Source of the DNA: Opisthorchis felineus
Taxonomy: Eukaryota; Platyhelminthes; Trematoda; Opisthorchiida; Opisthorchiidae
Assembly (NCBI GenBank): GCA_004794785.1
Contig: SJOL01004471.1
Location: forward strand, 221,632-285,631
Length of the DNA: 64,000 nt
Reading direction: 5' to 3'
Shown here: piece after piece, positions 12,422 to 26,554 of the stretch
How the letters are laid out: each line of letters starts with the position of its first letter
Numbering within the stretch: the first letter of the stretch is position 1
Notes under the pieces: model-generated
What the model saw: only the letters and a program-made list of their open reading frames with translations
The model's database searches: none
What the model was told of the DNA's origin: nothing
Made by a program: the position numbers and the translations under genes

Positions 12422-15400
12422 TCGCTGCTTACACAAATTCATTGTCATTACTAATAATAGTGCGTATTTTGCTGGTTCTATCGTTACGCAAAATTGTATG
12501 TAACATTGCCTATATTTTGACAATAATCAAGTAGATTTCTGAACCTTGTGCGGGTGTTTTGTTAATTTATTTTATATACATTGCTAAATGCACATCAAAC
12601 AAGTGAGAGAAGGAAACACAAACTGAGCATAGCCAATTATTGTTGACGCCAGAAATTTATATAAAAAATCCCCCCAAATTTTGGGCTACATATCGTTTTG
12701 TTGAAGTGTGACAGATGTCGGAACGGAAGAAACAGTTCACTGACACAGAGTCAAAGGCGTGTTTGGACAATAGTCTGACGTCGATCGGAAATTCATCTGT
12801 CAAGAAGGGTTTTTATATGCTAAAAACTAAGAAGTCTGAGTAGTTGTTTCATACCTGCCGGAAATCACGAATCTCAGCGTAGGTTCGAACCCTCAGTCCT
12901 CCAGCACTGTTTGGCTCTCAGAGGCTAAGTAGCAGTGTGAGTAAATCGGGCATAAGCACGACATAGAATAATCCATTCTTCAATCACGCAATTCACAACA
13001 CCTGTTGACTGCTTCCCCGACTTAATTTTCATGTAACTTGTGACTTATTTCGTTTTTGAGGGAATCGCTTGTAGTTTCAATTTAACTATTTATAAGTATC
13101 TGGAAAGTTTCGTGGATCCTTATGAAGAGCCAGATAACTAGCAAACTATGTACGCGACTGGAGTTCGACGTTTATGTAAAAATTTGGCCGGATCCAGGAA
13201 GACCCAGTATTCTTAGGCCTTTTGTCCTCATTAGGTCCAGAGTTGGCTACAGTTTTCTAGATTTTCTAACCACCAGAAGGCTTGCGTCCAGATTGTCCAA
13301 AATCCTGAAGCTGTTTGTCCTCCCTATGTAGCGCCGTTTCCTTGGTGATACCATCCGAATTCCAGACTCAAGGCTTCCTAATTGTCAGGTCCCCTTCGAG
13401 ACCCGATGGAGATTGAAAAAATATGCAGGTAAGTGAACAGGTCGACAGACCAAGTTTCGCACCAAGCTGAAGTCCAAAACTTATCCAGGATGATAGATGT
13501 GCATCTGATTCTGTGGGGGACGGTATGAAACCACAAGTTTCGTTTACGATATTGTTCTACCCGCCCGGTAAGTCCCAGAGAAGACCAACGGCCATGTATT
13601 GTTGTGCTTCTCGGGATTCGACCAAACCTTTCGGATCTGCACCCAGTAAACTTACAAGCCAGTGTCTAAGTAAATATCAGGTTTGGCATCAGGACTAATA
13701 TACTGTTCACAGGTAGATTGCCTGGTCAATGAGCAACCCACCTTACTATCACATGATCAGTCGGTCAGAGCTGGCTGAGGAACGTGCGTCTTTGTGGACC
13801 AGAGATTACAGCTGCTAACTATACCTGCACGTGATCAGCCCCTTGTACACCCGCTTTGGGAGTCTCAATGTTCATAAAACACTACATTGCTGAGCATCTT
13901 TCGACCGCATCTTCACTATCGCCATGAACGGAACAATGGGTTGCTAAATATAAGTAAATGAATAGTTGACATAGTATGACTCACACCTTGAAACAATGCA
14001 TTAAAAACTAAACATTCAAACGCATCAAAATGTGTCTGGATATCGCTGCCACAAGCCCCAGTGTACGAATAAGGGAAATGCGCCAGCCAACCTTAGGAAT
14101 CTGCAACATAATGACTTGCACCATTCAGTAGTGTTGTAAGTAGTAGGAATGTTACCCAAATCTCACTGTGAAGTGTAGCTAGAAAAATGCCAGGTCATAC
14201 TACTGAACTGTCTTCGCTTAAGTAGAAAAAGCAATAGTGTACGTTTGAAGCCAAGTAGTTGTCAGTCTGATGTAGATCACGCAAAACAAGTGACCCGAAG
14301 CTTCCGATATAACTGAGTCATTCTGTTGCTAAACTTCATAATCTCTCTCCGCACCTCATTTATCCAGGGTATCTAAAGTAGGAAGTTTGAATTACTGCAT
14401 CGAAAAGCCGATAGTAAGAAGTGAAAATACTTGAAGCCTTGTATGATATTTTTTACATTGTGTATGGACAGGGTAGCCCAAAGAACGTTCTTGCCTTCCC
14501 TGAACTGTTTGCCTCTCTATTGCTGGCTTAGATGTGGCAGATGAGTTTTTTGCTGCGTAGGAAGTGTGCTGTACATCTAGGGATATTGCTGAATAAAGTT
14601 GTCCGTTAAACTAGGCAAGACACATATAAAACATGCAACCCAAATGTTTTCTCAGAATTCTCTATTATTGGCAGTCATGTTGATACCTCTAGACAGTCAC
14701 ATCAGGCAGGCTACCCGTCGATCTTAGGCTGGGTTGATCAAGAAATGTGCGTTACTGGAAATGATGCAACCCAAAAATAAGACACCAGCTAAGACGGGAT
14801 CAGCAGAGGCGATCCGTATGGCCAAATACCCACAAAATTACGATGACAAGACGAGCAGTAATCCAGTCTTTTCGGCGTAAGTAAAATGGACGGTTTAAAG
14901 TAGGAATGAGTGTGGCTCCAGCTTCAGCTTGGTTCGTTGGTCAGTTTCGTGCCCAGTATCCATATTTCTGCTGACTGAACGGGATTACTTCAGACAGTAA
15001 AGACGCTTTTGGCTATTGCTCAGAAGGTAGGTGTTCCGGCAAAGCCGTCACAACCAGGAGTTATATAATATTTTGGAACACTGAAAGATAATACTGAATC
15101 ATAAGGTAGTATCTCAGAGGCTGACAGACTTGAGCGTTAAAATTAATTCCCTTTTCCATGCCTAGATAGACCAAATAAAGTGAACATCTATGACTTTGTT
15201 TTTAATAATCATTTGTAACTAATGAACGGTGTGTTGTATGGTTTCAGCGTATTTTCGATTTGTCACCAACTTTCACCATATTCATTGACGCGTTTGTTGT
15301 TGTTTCTTAGTAGTTCGAATCTTGGCAGTCACAGAATATCGGTTCTAGAACGGATACAGCATACCAAAAAATCTACTGGTTTGTAGGTTCGAAGCAGTAA

Positions 15401-18400
15401 GTTATGTATGTATGACGTTAACTGATTTCAGCTCTGTTCTGTATTCAACTTTTCCCCACCAAGACGCATTCCTGGACACCCAGCCTTGGATTGCCCATGT
15501 GATCATCGAGAGCGGGTGGTCAGGATAGTGTGCAATGTCTTATAAGACATCAGCTGTTGTCTGTTTAGTAAATGTAAGCATTCTGAGCACAAATATTTAT
15601 TTATCAAAAAATGCCCACAGAGTCCTGTAGATCACTGCAAAAGTGAAGGGCTGAAATGGCTTACCTTCAAAATCCAATCATCCGGCTTTCATGTGGATGA
15701 CATATTATAGCATAACTGAAGGTTGAAACTTGTGCAGCATTTTTCGCAACAATGGATATATGCAAAAAATACATCACATGTGTGCAGCGACATTTCGGGA
15801 TGGGTTTCCCGTAGATAGCTATGTGGCCGGGTTAAGCCAGACAAAGTCCGAAGGCGTGTGCAATCTTTTTACTTTTACGCTGTGACATATGACAGACTCA
15901 GTGGGTTTGTGGAGTCCCTAACTCACTAGCCCTGAAATAATGTCTTTAACCTTAAATGTAAATGCGCCCCAAATTAGGTAACAAATCGTTGAAGAGTGCT
16001 CAATCGTTCCGTCTGGTTCGGTGAAAATTGTACACCGACGTGCACTGAAGCCTAATTTGCTCAAGCGAAAATCTTAGCTCTTATGACCTACTAATATGTG
16101 GGGCCAGTAACGTTGTGTTTCAGTGTGGTAGAAATATCCACTCACGAGCATAACAGTCAAGATGATTGATTTTAAAAAACGCGGTACAAATGGAAGTAAG
16201 AATCAATGAAACCCAGCTAGCCGTCTTGCAAAGTGGAAGCGACTGGCCTGAAACAGACTTGTTATTATTTACAAGTAAGGGTGACTTGATTAGTTCATAC
16301 TTTCCATTCCCAGAAAGCACATAAAGGTAAATTGATCGTTAATTGTAAATCACTTTTAGTCGATTGATTTATCTTAACCATTTGCCGAAAGCTCGATATG
16401 ATCCTGTCCATTTAGATACCAAGCACATTAACCCCTCATCAGGCAAACTTCCAGTAATGATGATGCCTGAAGAAGCCGTTGTCACTTGACATGAAGCTCT
16501 GCAACTTAGGATTTTCCAAGCGACAAATGAGTTTCTTGAATACAAAGGGAAATGTCTTGTGGTATATTTACCCTCACATTTGAGCAAATTCACCATTATT
16601 ATCCAAAATACTGAGCTAGGTTTGAGAATGTCATGTCCCATGGAATCTGTCTGAGCAGCGCAATGTTGGATCCTGCTAACGTTTGTGGAATACCTTAATA
16701 TGTTTACTAACCTAAAGAATTGAAACGCTTGAAGAATAACACCATGTTCATTTACTCAGTTTCACGTGAACGAAAGTCCTACTCGATGGGGGGTTGTTTA
16801 GGTTAAATTGTGGAGTGATACGCTGCCAAGTGTATCATCAATGTTTCCAATGATCGTCTGGGCAACGACTAATTCAATACTGCATCTGAGTACCTGTCAC
16901 CACAAACGGTTTGCGTCCGCATTTCACAGGTTGTGTATATAATTGAAACAGACATTTCGAACTGAAGGAACTAAGAACTTTTGAGTTGATAGACTGGCAC
17001 ACTCATGCTCCGTGATTTCGGCTCTGCAGTGAAGCCAACCAGTGTGTCCAGATATCGGAGCTCAGCTGGTTCGGTGATGCGAGTGTGCAGTGATGATAGA
17101 TTTAATGCTCCACAGGGGAAGATTATCCCGTAATAGTTAACCGTAAATAGGACAGAAAAGTTAGGTAACACGATGGAGCAGCGCACCGTAACCTAAGTTG
17201 AAACCATCGACTGAAATAAATGACATACTGACATTTGTGTTCCATTATCAACTCATGGTGCTCCGCTCTTGTGTGCTTAGAAATTTTGCTCGTAACGAAA
17301 CCGGGACCGCGAATGTCCACAAAAATTGTACTTTGCCTTTTCACCAAGATATAAGTAAATTGTAACAAAAATCACCACCATTAATCGAAGATGCTATCAT
17401 CGATCCGTGCTATAAGGGTTTACTCGTTCCGTTCCTTAAGATGAACGAACAGCTGATGGGTTTTCTTCCTTAGTCCTGAGAAGAGAGGCATTTTCTTAAG
17501 CCCTTTAAACGTTTCCCGGCAAATGAGTCGTTATTTCGTCACTTTGAAAAACGCACCGTACCCCACCACGGTTTACTGCAAGTGTTTCAGCTAACGTGTG
17601 CTGCGAAATAGGGAAATAGGCTGCGCAAAATTATCTCACTTTCCGAGTACACCTTAGAAAGAACGGTATGAGCTTCGTAAAACTACAGACTACGGACAAA
17701 CACTTGGCGTGTGTAAACTTGTTTAGGATGGGTAAAACACAATTCGGTTTGTTTTATCCTACGCGTTAAGGTAGGTGAAGTTCGCAAACCGAGTTGTCAA
17801 ACTGCATGTAAGATAATCGTCTTGTTCTTGTCTTCTTTTATCAGATAAATCGGGCTTGTATTCAAGAAGGCCATGCTTAGGATATCTAAAATAGCCGGAA
17901 GTGTTTTTTTTTCATTCATGGCGTCCTTCAGAGTTAAGACTTTTACAAAGATGGATTATTGTACTCCCTTTTGACGTGAAGAGTTCACAAAAGGACTGCA
18001 GTGACTCAGCCAGATAAAGTCTATGACCAGTAATCTGTCGCACTCCCCAATAATATATAGGCCATTTCTTGTAAATAAAAGTTTCACAAAACAAATTTAC
18101 ATCACTGAACCTGTGATTCACCGGGGAAGTCTGAACTACTTAAACAGGACACCATTAGGCATTAAATAGACTTTTCGAGTTTCACCTCCTCCAATGTCGA
18201 CGAAACACAGTTGTATGCTCTCTGATCTGATGTCCTCATTTTACAGTCATCCGTCTATTTATAACTAATGATTGCTGACACCTCTGAGCATGAACGACAC
18301 ATCGGCATTCACCATCGTCCATACATCCACACGCATGCACGGCCTAGGCACTTTTAGGATTCCCTCAGAACTTTGAAGTATGCGAAAGACTAGTGATTTG

Positions 18401-19789
18401 TGTGGATGTTGTGACAAGAACCACACTCGAGCTGATGATGGCTCATTCGTCACTGTCTGAGTCACAATTCAGTTGGGTTTGCATTTATTAGAGAAATAAA
18501 TCTTTCCTACACACTGCTAGCTTAATTTGATTCTGAAAGACGAAGCTAGTAGGTTTTGACAGCGCAAAATCGCAACGGGACGTAGCTGATTTCCCAGAGA
18601 AATTGATTCATATAGTACCTTGTGTGTTTATGCCTTGATGAAGCTGAAGGACTGCATCTAAGTCAACTTTTTGTGGCTGCCAATTTGATCCTAACCTACA
18701 AATGACCACTATGGTGTTTCAAATGAATCAAATTGCTGAAGGAAACTCTTTATGCGGGAAACGACCGCACAATTACTAAAGGAGATTTACCACAGATAGT
18801 TGGTTCCGGTAAGTCAACATGATTCGAAAATTGAGAATATAAAAGGTAACGGAACTCAGTGTTACTCAAAACTAACAATCAAATTATTGGTTACACCATA
18901 CAGGTTTTACACAGTCTTTTTGCCAGATAGCAGCATATAAGATCGATTAAAGGCCACAGAGAGTGCAGTGACATGAAGCTAACGTTAACTTTAATTTCAA
19001 CTGAATTTAACCGCCGGGGAGTATGACTCATTTAATGAGCCTAGTGTATATTAATATCTAGAAACTTCGACCGAACGAATCACGTGACAAGTTCAAAGAC
19101 GGTCTATCAAACCTGCAGTTACTGAGAACTGAGTACATCACTGGAATTCGGTGAAGCATCTGGATTTATCAACCAATCGGATTGGTTGGTTTCAAAATTT
19201 TTCAGTGGCGCATCGCCAATGAGAAGTGGCTTAGTGTTTGTCTTGCCGCCTCAAAGAATAGAAATTAGTTAGTGAAGATCAAAAAAGAATGGCTATGATA
19301 TTATGTGGCAACTAAAATGGCTAATTGATTTTTCTTCGTATCCACATATACTGAAAATTCCTTCCAGATCCATTTGTAAATTCATGATTTGTTTAGTCCG
19401 TCTTCCAATCGGTGTTAGGGGAAATACAACGTAATCCCAATGTTCAGACTTGCTTTTTTCACTTATTTCTAATAGCGAACAAGAAAAGTGATTGAGTGTA
19501 CAAAGTCCCGCACTAAAATTCGCATAGTTAGTTACATTTTTGAAGCTAAGAGTTTCGTGGAAAATTGAAATTCCAACTCAAATCTGTAGACACCCGTTAA
19601 GCACTAAAATCAGACCAATCAGCGAGTTTGGTTGGTCATTTCAAATCGCCTGAACGATCACTGCTCCATAGCAAAATTGCGATGTCTGTTCTACTGTTAG
19701 AGACAATTCAACAAATTTCAGTGGGTATTTCGAGTTGCCAATGGGAAAAGTACAGAGAAGCAAAAAAGTAGTTGGAGATGAAAAATTAC
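12422..19789. other. Long presumed intron (about 7.6 kb) between FN3 exons
   Basis: No exon with convincing borders was found between the FN3 exons at 19790 and 12182. Both flanking exons are phase 1, so a direct join is in frame and no exon is required here. A tRNA B-box-like string (ggttcgaaccc) occurs near 12882, which may mark a degenerate SINE. Several 60-90-codon open frames exist on the minus strand (around 16.4-16.6 and 17.0-17.2 kb), but their splice sites and phases do not fit. Confidence 0.45.
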
Positions 19790-20062
19790 CTTCTCCTAGA
19801 ATTGTGAAGCTCACTGGAGCGGAGGAGATTTCAAGTAAAGGTAGTCCTTCTTTAACGGCCATGACTTGCACTGTATATTCAGTACAACTTTCCAGGCCTG
19901 TAAGTTCCAACGTGGTGACGGAGCCCACAGAGATGATTTTTTCAGAGTCTGGTTTGTTCCACACAGTGACTTGAAAAGCATCTATTCCCAGGTTTGCATC
20001 GGTGCTCCATGTAATTCTTGGGCGATCCGTTTCTACGTATACCTTTAACTCGATCTGAGGAG
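19790..20062 (-). CDS. Full FN3-domain exon
   Basis: A 273-nt exon (91 codons, phase 1 to 1) has an acceptor ending attag and a GTAATT donor. The translation is a textbook FN3 domain: PQIELKVYVETDRPRITW (strands A-B with Trp), FQVTVWNK (strand C), TTLELTGLESCTEYTVQVMA (E strand, Leu and the Cys-x-x-Tyr F strand), then APVSFTILGEG (G strand). It is the best FN3 match in the window. It lies directly downstream, in transcript order, of the six-Cys cassette ending at 22414, which also ends in phase 1, so the join is in frame. Confidence 0.85.
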
Positions 20063-22413
20063 CTAATTGCGAAAGTGAAATGAACACGTTAGCGAGAAAA
20101 AATTTTATCAGAACATCAAAATCACGGGAAATGATGTTTTGTGTAATCATCAAGCATCTAAAATAATTGCCCTCCGTTGCTGCCTCTTTTCTTGTGACTG
20201 GACACTTCCTATTTTACCTGCCATCATCGTGGTTTAACTTTCCAGTATTATTGATGAGAACTGAGTGGGGTAGCTTGGTTGTGTTCTGATATTTAGAGAT
20301 AGGGTTTGCAAGTTTGTGCAGGTCTCGAAATGTGGAGTATCAAATTAGAATGTCGACCAATTTTTTTCGGATGGCTCTGCCATATTGTCATCTGCAAAGG
20401 TTTGTTGGGTCGAAATTACTAAGTCGAGATAAAAGGCCAAATACGTGTTTTCACGTTTCAGAGGACCACTAGATTCAGTAGATCAGTTCCATGTGACTGT
20501 ATTGTGGAGAGGCTAGTCACAGCGAGAATTGTTCAGCAAAACACGCAGTGTACCAATGAATATAGTAGCGAATTAGTCAAATAGATTGTTCAGCCTCGCA
20601 ACTGAGTAAGGGTTTAATACTGCTTTAGCCAGAGAATTTTGCAACGCTTCAATGGAAACCCTGGTAGTAAAGATCGTGACACTACTTACCACGCACTTTA
20701 ACCGACTGGTTAAGTGTACTCAGAAAGTGCCATATTAGCGTAAAACTCTCCTAAATAATCCGATTTCACCCTCACTTCAATTATATATATAATCTTGCAA
20801 AGTTTGAAAAATATCTGCCTTTGGGAGGATGCAGTCGTGCGAGAACCGAAACATAAAACACACCATACAGTGAAATTTACAAACGCGTTTAAAGGTACTG
20901 TACAATATTTTAGTTGGTTCGTTGTTCAACTCTCGAGTTTTTACATCATTAGCCTTTGGTTACAGGATAGTACGTCAGATTATAATAATATGGGAGGACG
21001 CTCGTGAGTTTTTGAGCAGAAAGGCACATAAGACCAAGACAAAACTAATTTCGGTTGCCGGTAATCCTTCTGGGGACCTCGGTTCACGTCTGTAAACCAG
21101 AACGTCTTGTCAAGCAGCATCTTAATAGGTGTTTACACAGTTCGCGAAGAACAATTCTTTTATGCTTATATAAATCAAACTAGGGAAAACAAGTCAAATC
21201 AAAATGGAGATTTCTAGCTCGCACAGTGAAATTCCAGGCCGGATTTTCAGCGTTAAACGAGATAGTACATAGTGTAAAAGAGGTCAACACAATTTTAGTG
21301 ATGTGGATAAGACACATGAGAAAAGTGTTTAACGGTTGCTACCCTTAAGAGAACGTGAACTGACAAGATAATGCACAAGTGCAATCGGATCACATAAAAA
21401 TGACGAGGGTTTCGAGAAGGATGTGCCTAGTAAATTCCCTATGATTTATTCTTGAAGCTGTTGTAATCATCCAGATCCAGGCCTCAGAGCTTCTATGAAT
21501 TGTGGGTTGAGCTAATGTATGCCCTGTAAATCTTTTAGGGGCAACACGTCACTCCGGTAGAACCGATGTGAACCTAAATGTTACAACCCTCATCCAGTCT
21601 ATATTTTTCATTTAGATGCAAACGGAGTTACTTGTATTGTTGAATTACATTGCAAATTATTTTGGTGTTAGCGAGATACCCTGCTGAATCCCTTCTTTAT
21701 AAGATTCCTCAACTGAGTGTCATTCGCAAAACCGCCTCATGTTTCAGTTGGTGCGACATTCTAGATATCGCAGTATACTTTCTTGATGCAACATACTATT
21801 CATGAGGTGGGATGTCTGGCAGTATTCACTGACCTTACGAAAAGTGTGTCATGCCAGCTTGTACGTTATACGATTAACGTCATTTAGTCAGTATGACTTG
21901 AAGACGCCATGGTCTCTTCGACTATGCTAATGCCTACTATTTAACGAGATATCATCTAAGACCAGAAGAATACCAGTTACTCAACAGTGAACTGCATTCC
22001 AAAATAGCTGAACTTGCTGAGGAATAGAGTGAGGCAAATTAAACCGGAAATCACTTTCAATCACCACTCAACAAATGTAGTAAATGACTGCAACACAAAT
22101 TGCACGATGTTTCACCTCCCTTAGAAAAAGGCCATTTTTCAGCAGGAGTATTTAATTCTCAGCTGTTTAGCAATTATAAATATTGCATCATTATTACTGA
22201 GCTGATCGTAGGGACTTTTATCAGCACTCATAATTTGCCTCCCCCAGTTGTCTTGTAGAACGTAATTGTGTAAAGTAATTTATATTCGCACGTTCGCTCG
22301 TATAAGGCATAATCCGAATGGTAATTCTTCTAACCTTACGAGGACAACCGACTTAATCTAACTACAATACGTTACTAGAAGAGCATGTCAAAATGCTGCC
22401 TTAAAGGACCTAC
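20063..22413. other. Presumed intron with a fold-back family fragment
   Basis: No exon was identified. The stretch around 21730-21800 (catgtttcagttggtgcgacattctagatatcgcag) resembles the central part of the dispersed fold-back family seen at 47125-47165. Confidence 0.4.
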
Positions 22414-22597
22414 CTCCACTGTACAGTAGAGAGGGTTCCGCCCAGACTGTCAGGATGTAGGCTGTTGTATCAAATGGTAACTTCTTTGCAATTTTTACGT
22501 GCACAGTTTGTGAATTGTCTTCAGGAGATCCGAAATGGGTCCCAACGACACATTTTTCTTGGACACCCTTGCTACAAATCTCCTTTAGGTTATTGAG
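22414..22597 (-). CDS. Six-Cys cassette, copy 1, exon 3
   Basis: A 184-nt exon, phase 0 to 1, with acceptor tctcccatctcag and donor GTAGGT. It encodes LNNLKEICSKGVQEKC, then a strand-rich tail with PFDTTAYILTVWAEPS and a closing SGG. The two Cys are at residues 8 and 16, exactly as in the copy-2 exon 37028-36833 (LDSVAKLC...HC). The tail resembles the second half of an FN3-like fold. A GATA microsatellite begins only about 62 bp upstream of the acceptor, in the intron. Its predecessor is the exon at 26554-26410, which ends in phase 0, and its successor is the FN3 exon at 20062. The function of the cassette is unknown. Confidence 0.72.
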
Positions 22598-22659
22598 CTG
22601 AGATGGGAGATGGCAGGAATTATACAAAAATTGTATGTATTGTATGTATAGATATATAA

Positions 22660-22946
<287 letters not shown>

Positions 22947-24596
22947 GATCTAAATAGACTAAATATTTCTCCTTCACTCTATTTTGGATGCTGTATGTGA
23001 GCATTGGGTTAAACCGAAATGATGGGCCCCCGGGCATCCATTATTTGGTTGTGTGCAGAAAGCGTGAGGTTAGGCCGAAAGCTAAAAGTCCCCGGTAAAA
23101 TATGAATAAACAAGTGAGGCCCTGGTACTCCACATGCTAGCTAATATCACCAAATATTTTGTGTTTTCTGCCACCATTGATATTCACTTGGTTTTGCAGG
23201 AGACTCCTGTTGAGTAAAACATTTAGCTCTGCAAATTTTGTTTTCCATTATACCCTTGTATCGGCACTGTCTGATTATACCACTGCAGACAGGCAAATCT
23301 TTGTCGGATGGCAGCCAACCATATACATATACATATATGTGCATACGTATATAAGTATATGTATGTAAATGTCTTTGATGTGTTGAGACCCCCCACCTGT
23401 CTATTGCAATCTCCTGCCGTTATGTTTACATCTGAACTGCTTGTGGTAGACAGCGTAATCACTTCTCGATACCAGACGAATCATCGCTACAGATCGTTAG
23501 GACATAAATGGACACAACAAATAAAGTACGTTTAGCACTCCGGCTAGTGTGAGCTTTTATGGAAGTAGAAGGTCAAACTGTGCAGAATGGTTTGCTTAAG
23601 GCGACCCATGGGAGTGATAGAGCGTCAGGTCGTTAAATAGACCAAAGTTTGCAGTTGATAGCTTGTGGATAGGCAGGGTACCCTATACAAATATATGAGT
23701 AGATATTTACGGTAAGTGACGGTAAGTATACTATATTATGTTCCACCTTGATTAGATTGCTGGTACGGAGACTTGAGGCACTACCCATATTCCAAAAGGC
23801 TGTTAATATATGGAGATATAACTCTGACGACTGCTAGCCCCGCACATATATCATAACGCCAAGTCCGAGAGCATCAAACAGGATTTTGCGACCTAGTATG
23901 AGTTGCACTGACCTTATCTTTAAATTATGCCAAGTGCCTGAGAGACACCATGCATACCGTTCACCAGAAACCGTCGTTTTCTGCTTACTTAAAGGAAATT
24001 AAGACTCTGGATATATCACCCGTTTAAACTACTCATGATCAGAGAATAGTACCATTCATGTTCGTAGACACTGCTCGCTGTATTTTCATGGCTCCGTTCG
24101 GGTTGGGGTGTAGCACTAACTGTCCAGAAATGTTTCCACAACCAGTTTAGTTCGTCAGGGTTGACTTTTTTTAGCTGCTTCAGCTCAATCTTGCAATGGA
24201 CGTAACCACGATGTGCACACTCGAAGGACCTCTAGGTGATGAAATCCCGTTTGGATAGGGATTATTGAACTGCAGTTATAGGACAACATTGTTTTGTTAT
24301 TTGATGATCATTTAATGCGCGATGTTCTCTACACAAGACATTAGAAATGGTTTCATTTTCTGACATCTGTTATGCATCTTCAAAGTGCAAAGTATTACTT
24401 CAAGGTTTCCTATCGTCTTATGCCTTTGTGAAACTTTAACTGGGAAATTTGAATTTGTTAATCGGTCCGCATATAGTGTTATCTACGTAGGCCGTGATTG
24501 CACCATGACAAGTGACCTCAATTTGCAGATAACCAAGACAGGGGCAGCGTTTACCAGCTTGCGGTATTCGTGGCTCTAAAACAGATTTTGTTCACA

Positions 24597-24960
24597 ATAA
24601 ATGGTCGCGCATACAAGACAACTGTAAAGGCGGCTTTAGTTTACGGTTGCAAGACTTGGCTACTCTAATTCGAGGACCTGGGGCGTCTTTAAATGTTTGA
24701 TAGTCGGTGTCTTCGTAAAGTAGCACTTGTTAGCCAGCTGCAACCAATACGCAACGAAGTGGTACGTAACCGGACACCCGGTAAATAATCAGAAGTGTTA
24801 GCGCAACACAATAATCATTTTAGTTTGAGGCGATTTAAGCATGTACCAAGCAAGTTAAACTACCGTCTGCTATAGAGCAGAGAGGGCGGGGGAGGCCAAG
24901 CTCAAAGGTCACGTGGTCATCGATCAATCACTAACAGAGCAACCACTGTAACCGCCCGAC
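24597..24960 (+). mobile_element. Decayed RTE-type non-LTR retrotransposon, C-terminal RT tail
   Basis: In broken frames the plus strand reads KAALVYGCKTW, then a stop, then FEDLGRL, MFDSRCLRKVA and QPIRNEVVRNR. This is the thumb/tail of RTE-clade reverse transcriptases, which typically carry YGCETW, a FDxRCLR segment and an RxRxNxEVR segment. About 100 bp on, LRRFKHV and a Gly-rich GGGGQA match the downstream LRWxGHVxR...RGGQ part. Stops and frame changes show it is inactive. RTE elements (for example SR2 of schistosomes) are abundant in flukes, which supports the organism guess. It lies in the intron between cassette exons 26410 and 22597. Confidence 0.72.
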
Positions 24961-25118
24961 CGAACAACTAATCGTGAACGAAGGTCAGCTCCGACTAGCA
25001 GCACGTGTATTAAAGCACACAACACTACTCAACGCACAACCATTGACGCGTCGCAACGCTCCATTACGCGCCCTAACAACGCATTGGTGATGTCACCTTG
25101 ATTGGTGATGAAACGTTT

Positions 25119-25157
25119 GCAATCCAATTACCCAGCTCAGAGAACAACCCAACGACC
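25119..25157. repeat. Short shared repeat, matches 35691-35730
   Basis: The segment gcaatccaattacccagctc, continuing through agagaacaacccaacgacc, is repeated with a few changes at 35691-35730. It is probably a fragment of a dispersed element related to the adjacent retrotransposon debris. Confidence 0.55.
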
Positions 25158-25394
25158 TTCTAAACTACCCTCTGAACAAGAAAGTCTTGTTTTCTTCTCC
25201 AAGCCACTGTAAGCGAAAGATGCGTGAAGGATCAGTCATGACAAGGCAACGTCAAATAGAATCATAAGCAATCACGTTGATTGCCGTGGGATCTTCGCGC
25301 CTTCCTATATGGTCCCACGTGGAGGTTAGAAGCCAGTATTTATTACTGGTCTGTTGTTGTCAGTGATGATCACATCGAACATTTTTTTCGTGAT

Positions 25395-25560
25395 GCAGAG
25401 TGCCCTGTGGGAGTTGTGGTAACACGCTTGACCCACACGTCAGATGCCCAGTGCTCAAAACCCGGCACGGTCATTGGATATGCACTGCTGATGAGCGCTA
25501 ATAAGAGCGAAACTCGAGTCCAAGGCTTGTTATCTTTGGTGTGGATCCGCCAGAATAATT
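25395..25560 (+). repeat. tRNA-derived SINE-like unit
   Basis: The head resembles a tRNA promoter: an A-box-like gggagttgtggtaacacgctt and, about 40 bp later, a B-box-like gtgctcaaaaccc. It is followed by tgatgagcgctaataagagc, which resembles the tail after the similar unit at 51011 (gatgagcactgttgatgatt). Too diverged to be a working tRNA gene. Family membership is an inference from box spacing and shared tail. Confidence 0.45.
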
Positions 25561-26409
25561 GCGCCAGGACAAGAGAACGACTGTTCAAATGAGAGTGACA
25601 TGAATGCGAATTCTTTCATTACTGAATTGACTCTCACAGCAAACCGCAAAGGAGTTTAACGGACTTGCCTTGTTACTGCAACGACCACTTCGTAACGTCT
25701 AACAGTGGTTAGGTGATAACTGGCGCCTCTTCTTCTGAAGCAAGTCAGGTAGCGATGGGGCCATTGCGGCAATCAATAATTCAACAATGAAAATGCGAAT
25801 CCGGTACTAATGATTAAGTTTATGAGACCTAATTGTGTTCCCTGTAAATGACTCACGTTATCTGTTTCCTTTGTCGTGTAGAATTTGGTATAATCTTCTG
25901 GTTTTCCCAGAACCCTTACCAGATGGATAGGCAAGAACCTGGTCATCAAACTTTCAGATCATCCGAAGTCAGTCAAATTAGATTCAAAACACAATACAGC
26001 TTTCATGTTGGCCCAAATTGGTTCACACACAAAATAAGTAATAATGGCTTTGTTGTTCAGATGGAACATCTGTCACCCATATAGGGAGCGTCACGCATCA
26101 ATAAAAGCTAGTCACAACCAAGATCGCTCCATCAGTTAATTTGTTGCATCGGTGATTAAATCCGTCATCACCTTGAACGTCGAGCGCAAATGAGATGTAT
26201 TTAGCTCAATCAATGAAGTGTGGCCTTACATCTCTTAGCAGTATGCTGTTTTCGTTCCATAGCTACCACATTGAAAGTAGTTGTAAATTCAATGAACTGC
26301 TGCCTTCGTTTCAAACTAGGAGTGTGCTGAGTTGGTCAGGGACGAAAAAAAACGCGCAACCCGGAAAACGTTCAGCAAAACCATATCAAGTTAACTCAAG
26401 CTAACTCAC

Positions 26410-26554
26410 CTGAACAAACATGCTGACGGATACTTGAGAACAGTCAGACATGAGCACACCCTCGCAGCTCCCACATTCATCATGAAAAACGCCAACAATT
26501 TCGTCCGTTTCTTTCAGTTGTTTTTCAGTGGTCAGTTCTAGAATATTGTCCAAC
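26410..26554 (-). CDS. Six-Cys cassette, copy 1, exon 2
   Basis: A 145-nt exon, phase 2 to 0, has acceptor gatcattgcag and donor GTGAGT. It encodes 48 codons including DEIVGVFHDECGSCEGVL and a Cys at residue 38. The copy-2 exon at 41544-41400 has the same length, phases and Cys positions (27, 30, 38), and the same GV[FY]HDxCGxC core. The layout (a strand, an acidic turn, then hydrophobic strands ending SVSMF) is faintly reminiscent of the centre of a CUB domain, but the CUB Cys pattern does not fit, so I leave the domain unnamed. Confidence 0.75.

Noticed and set aside
16369..17186. Minus-strand frames around 16.5 and 17.1 kb
   Set aside because: Some FN3-like strings (for example TGSLPDEGLMCLVSKW), but no consistent phase-1 borders; flanking FN3 exons join in frame without them.
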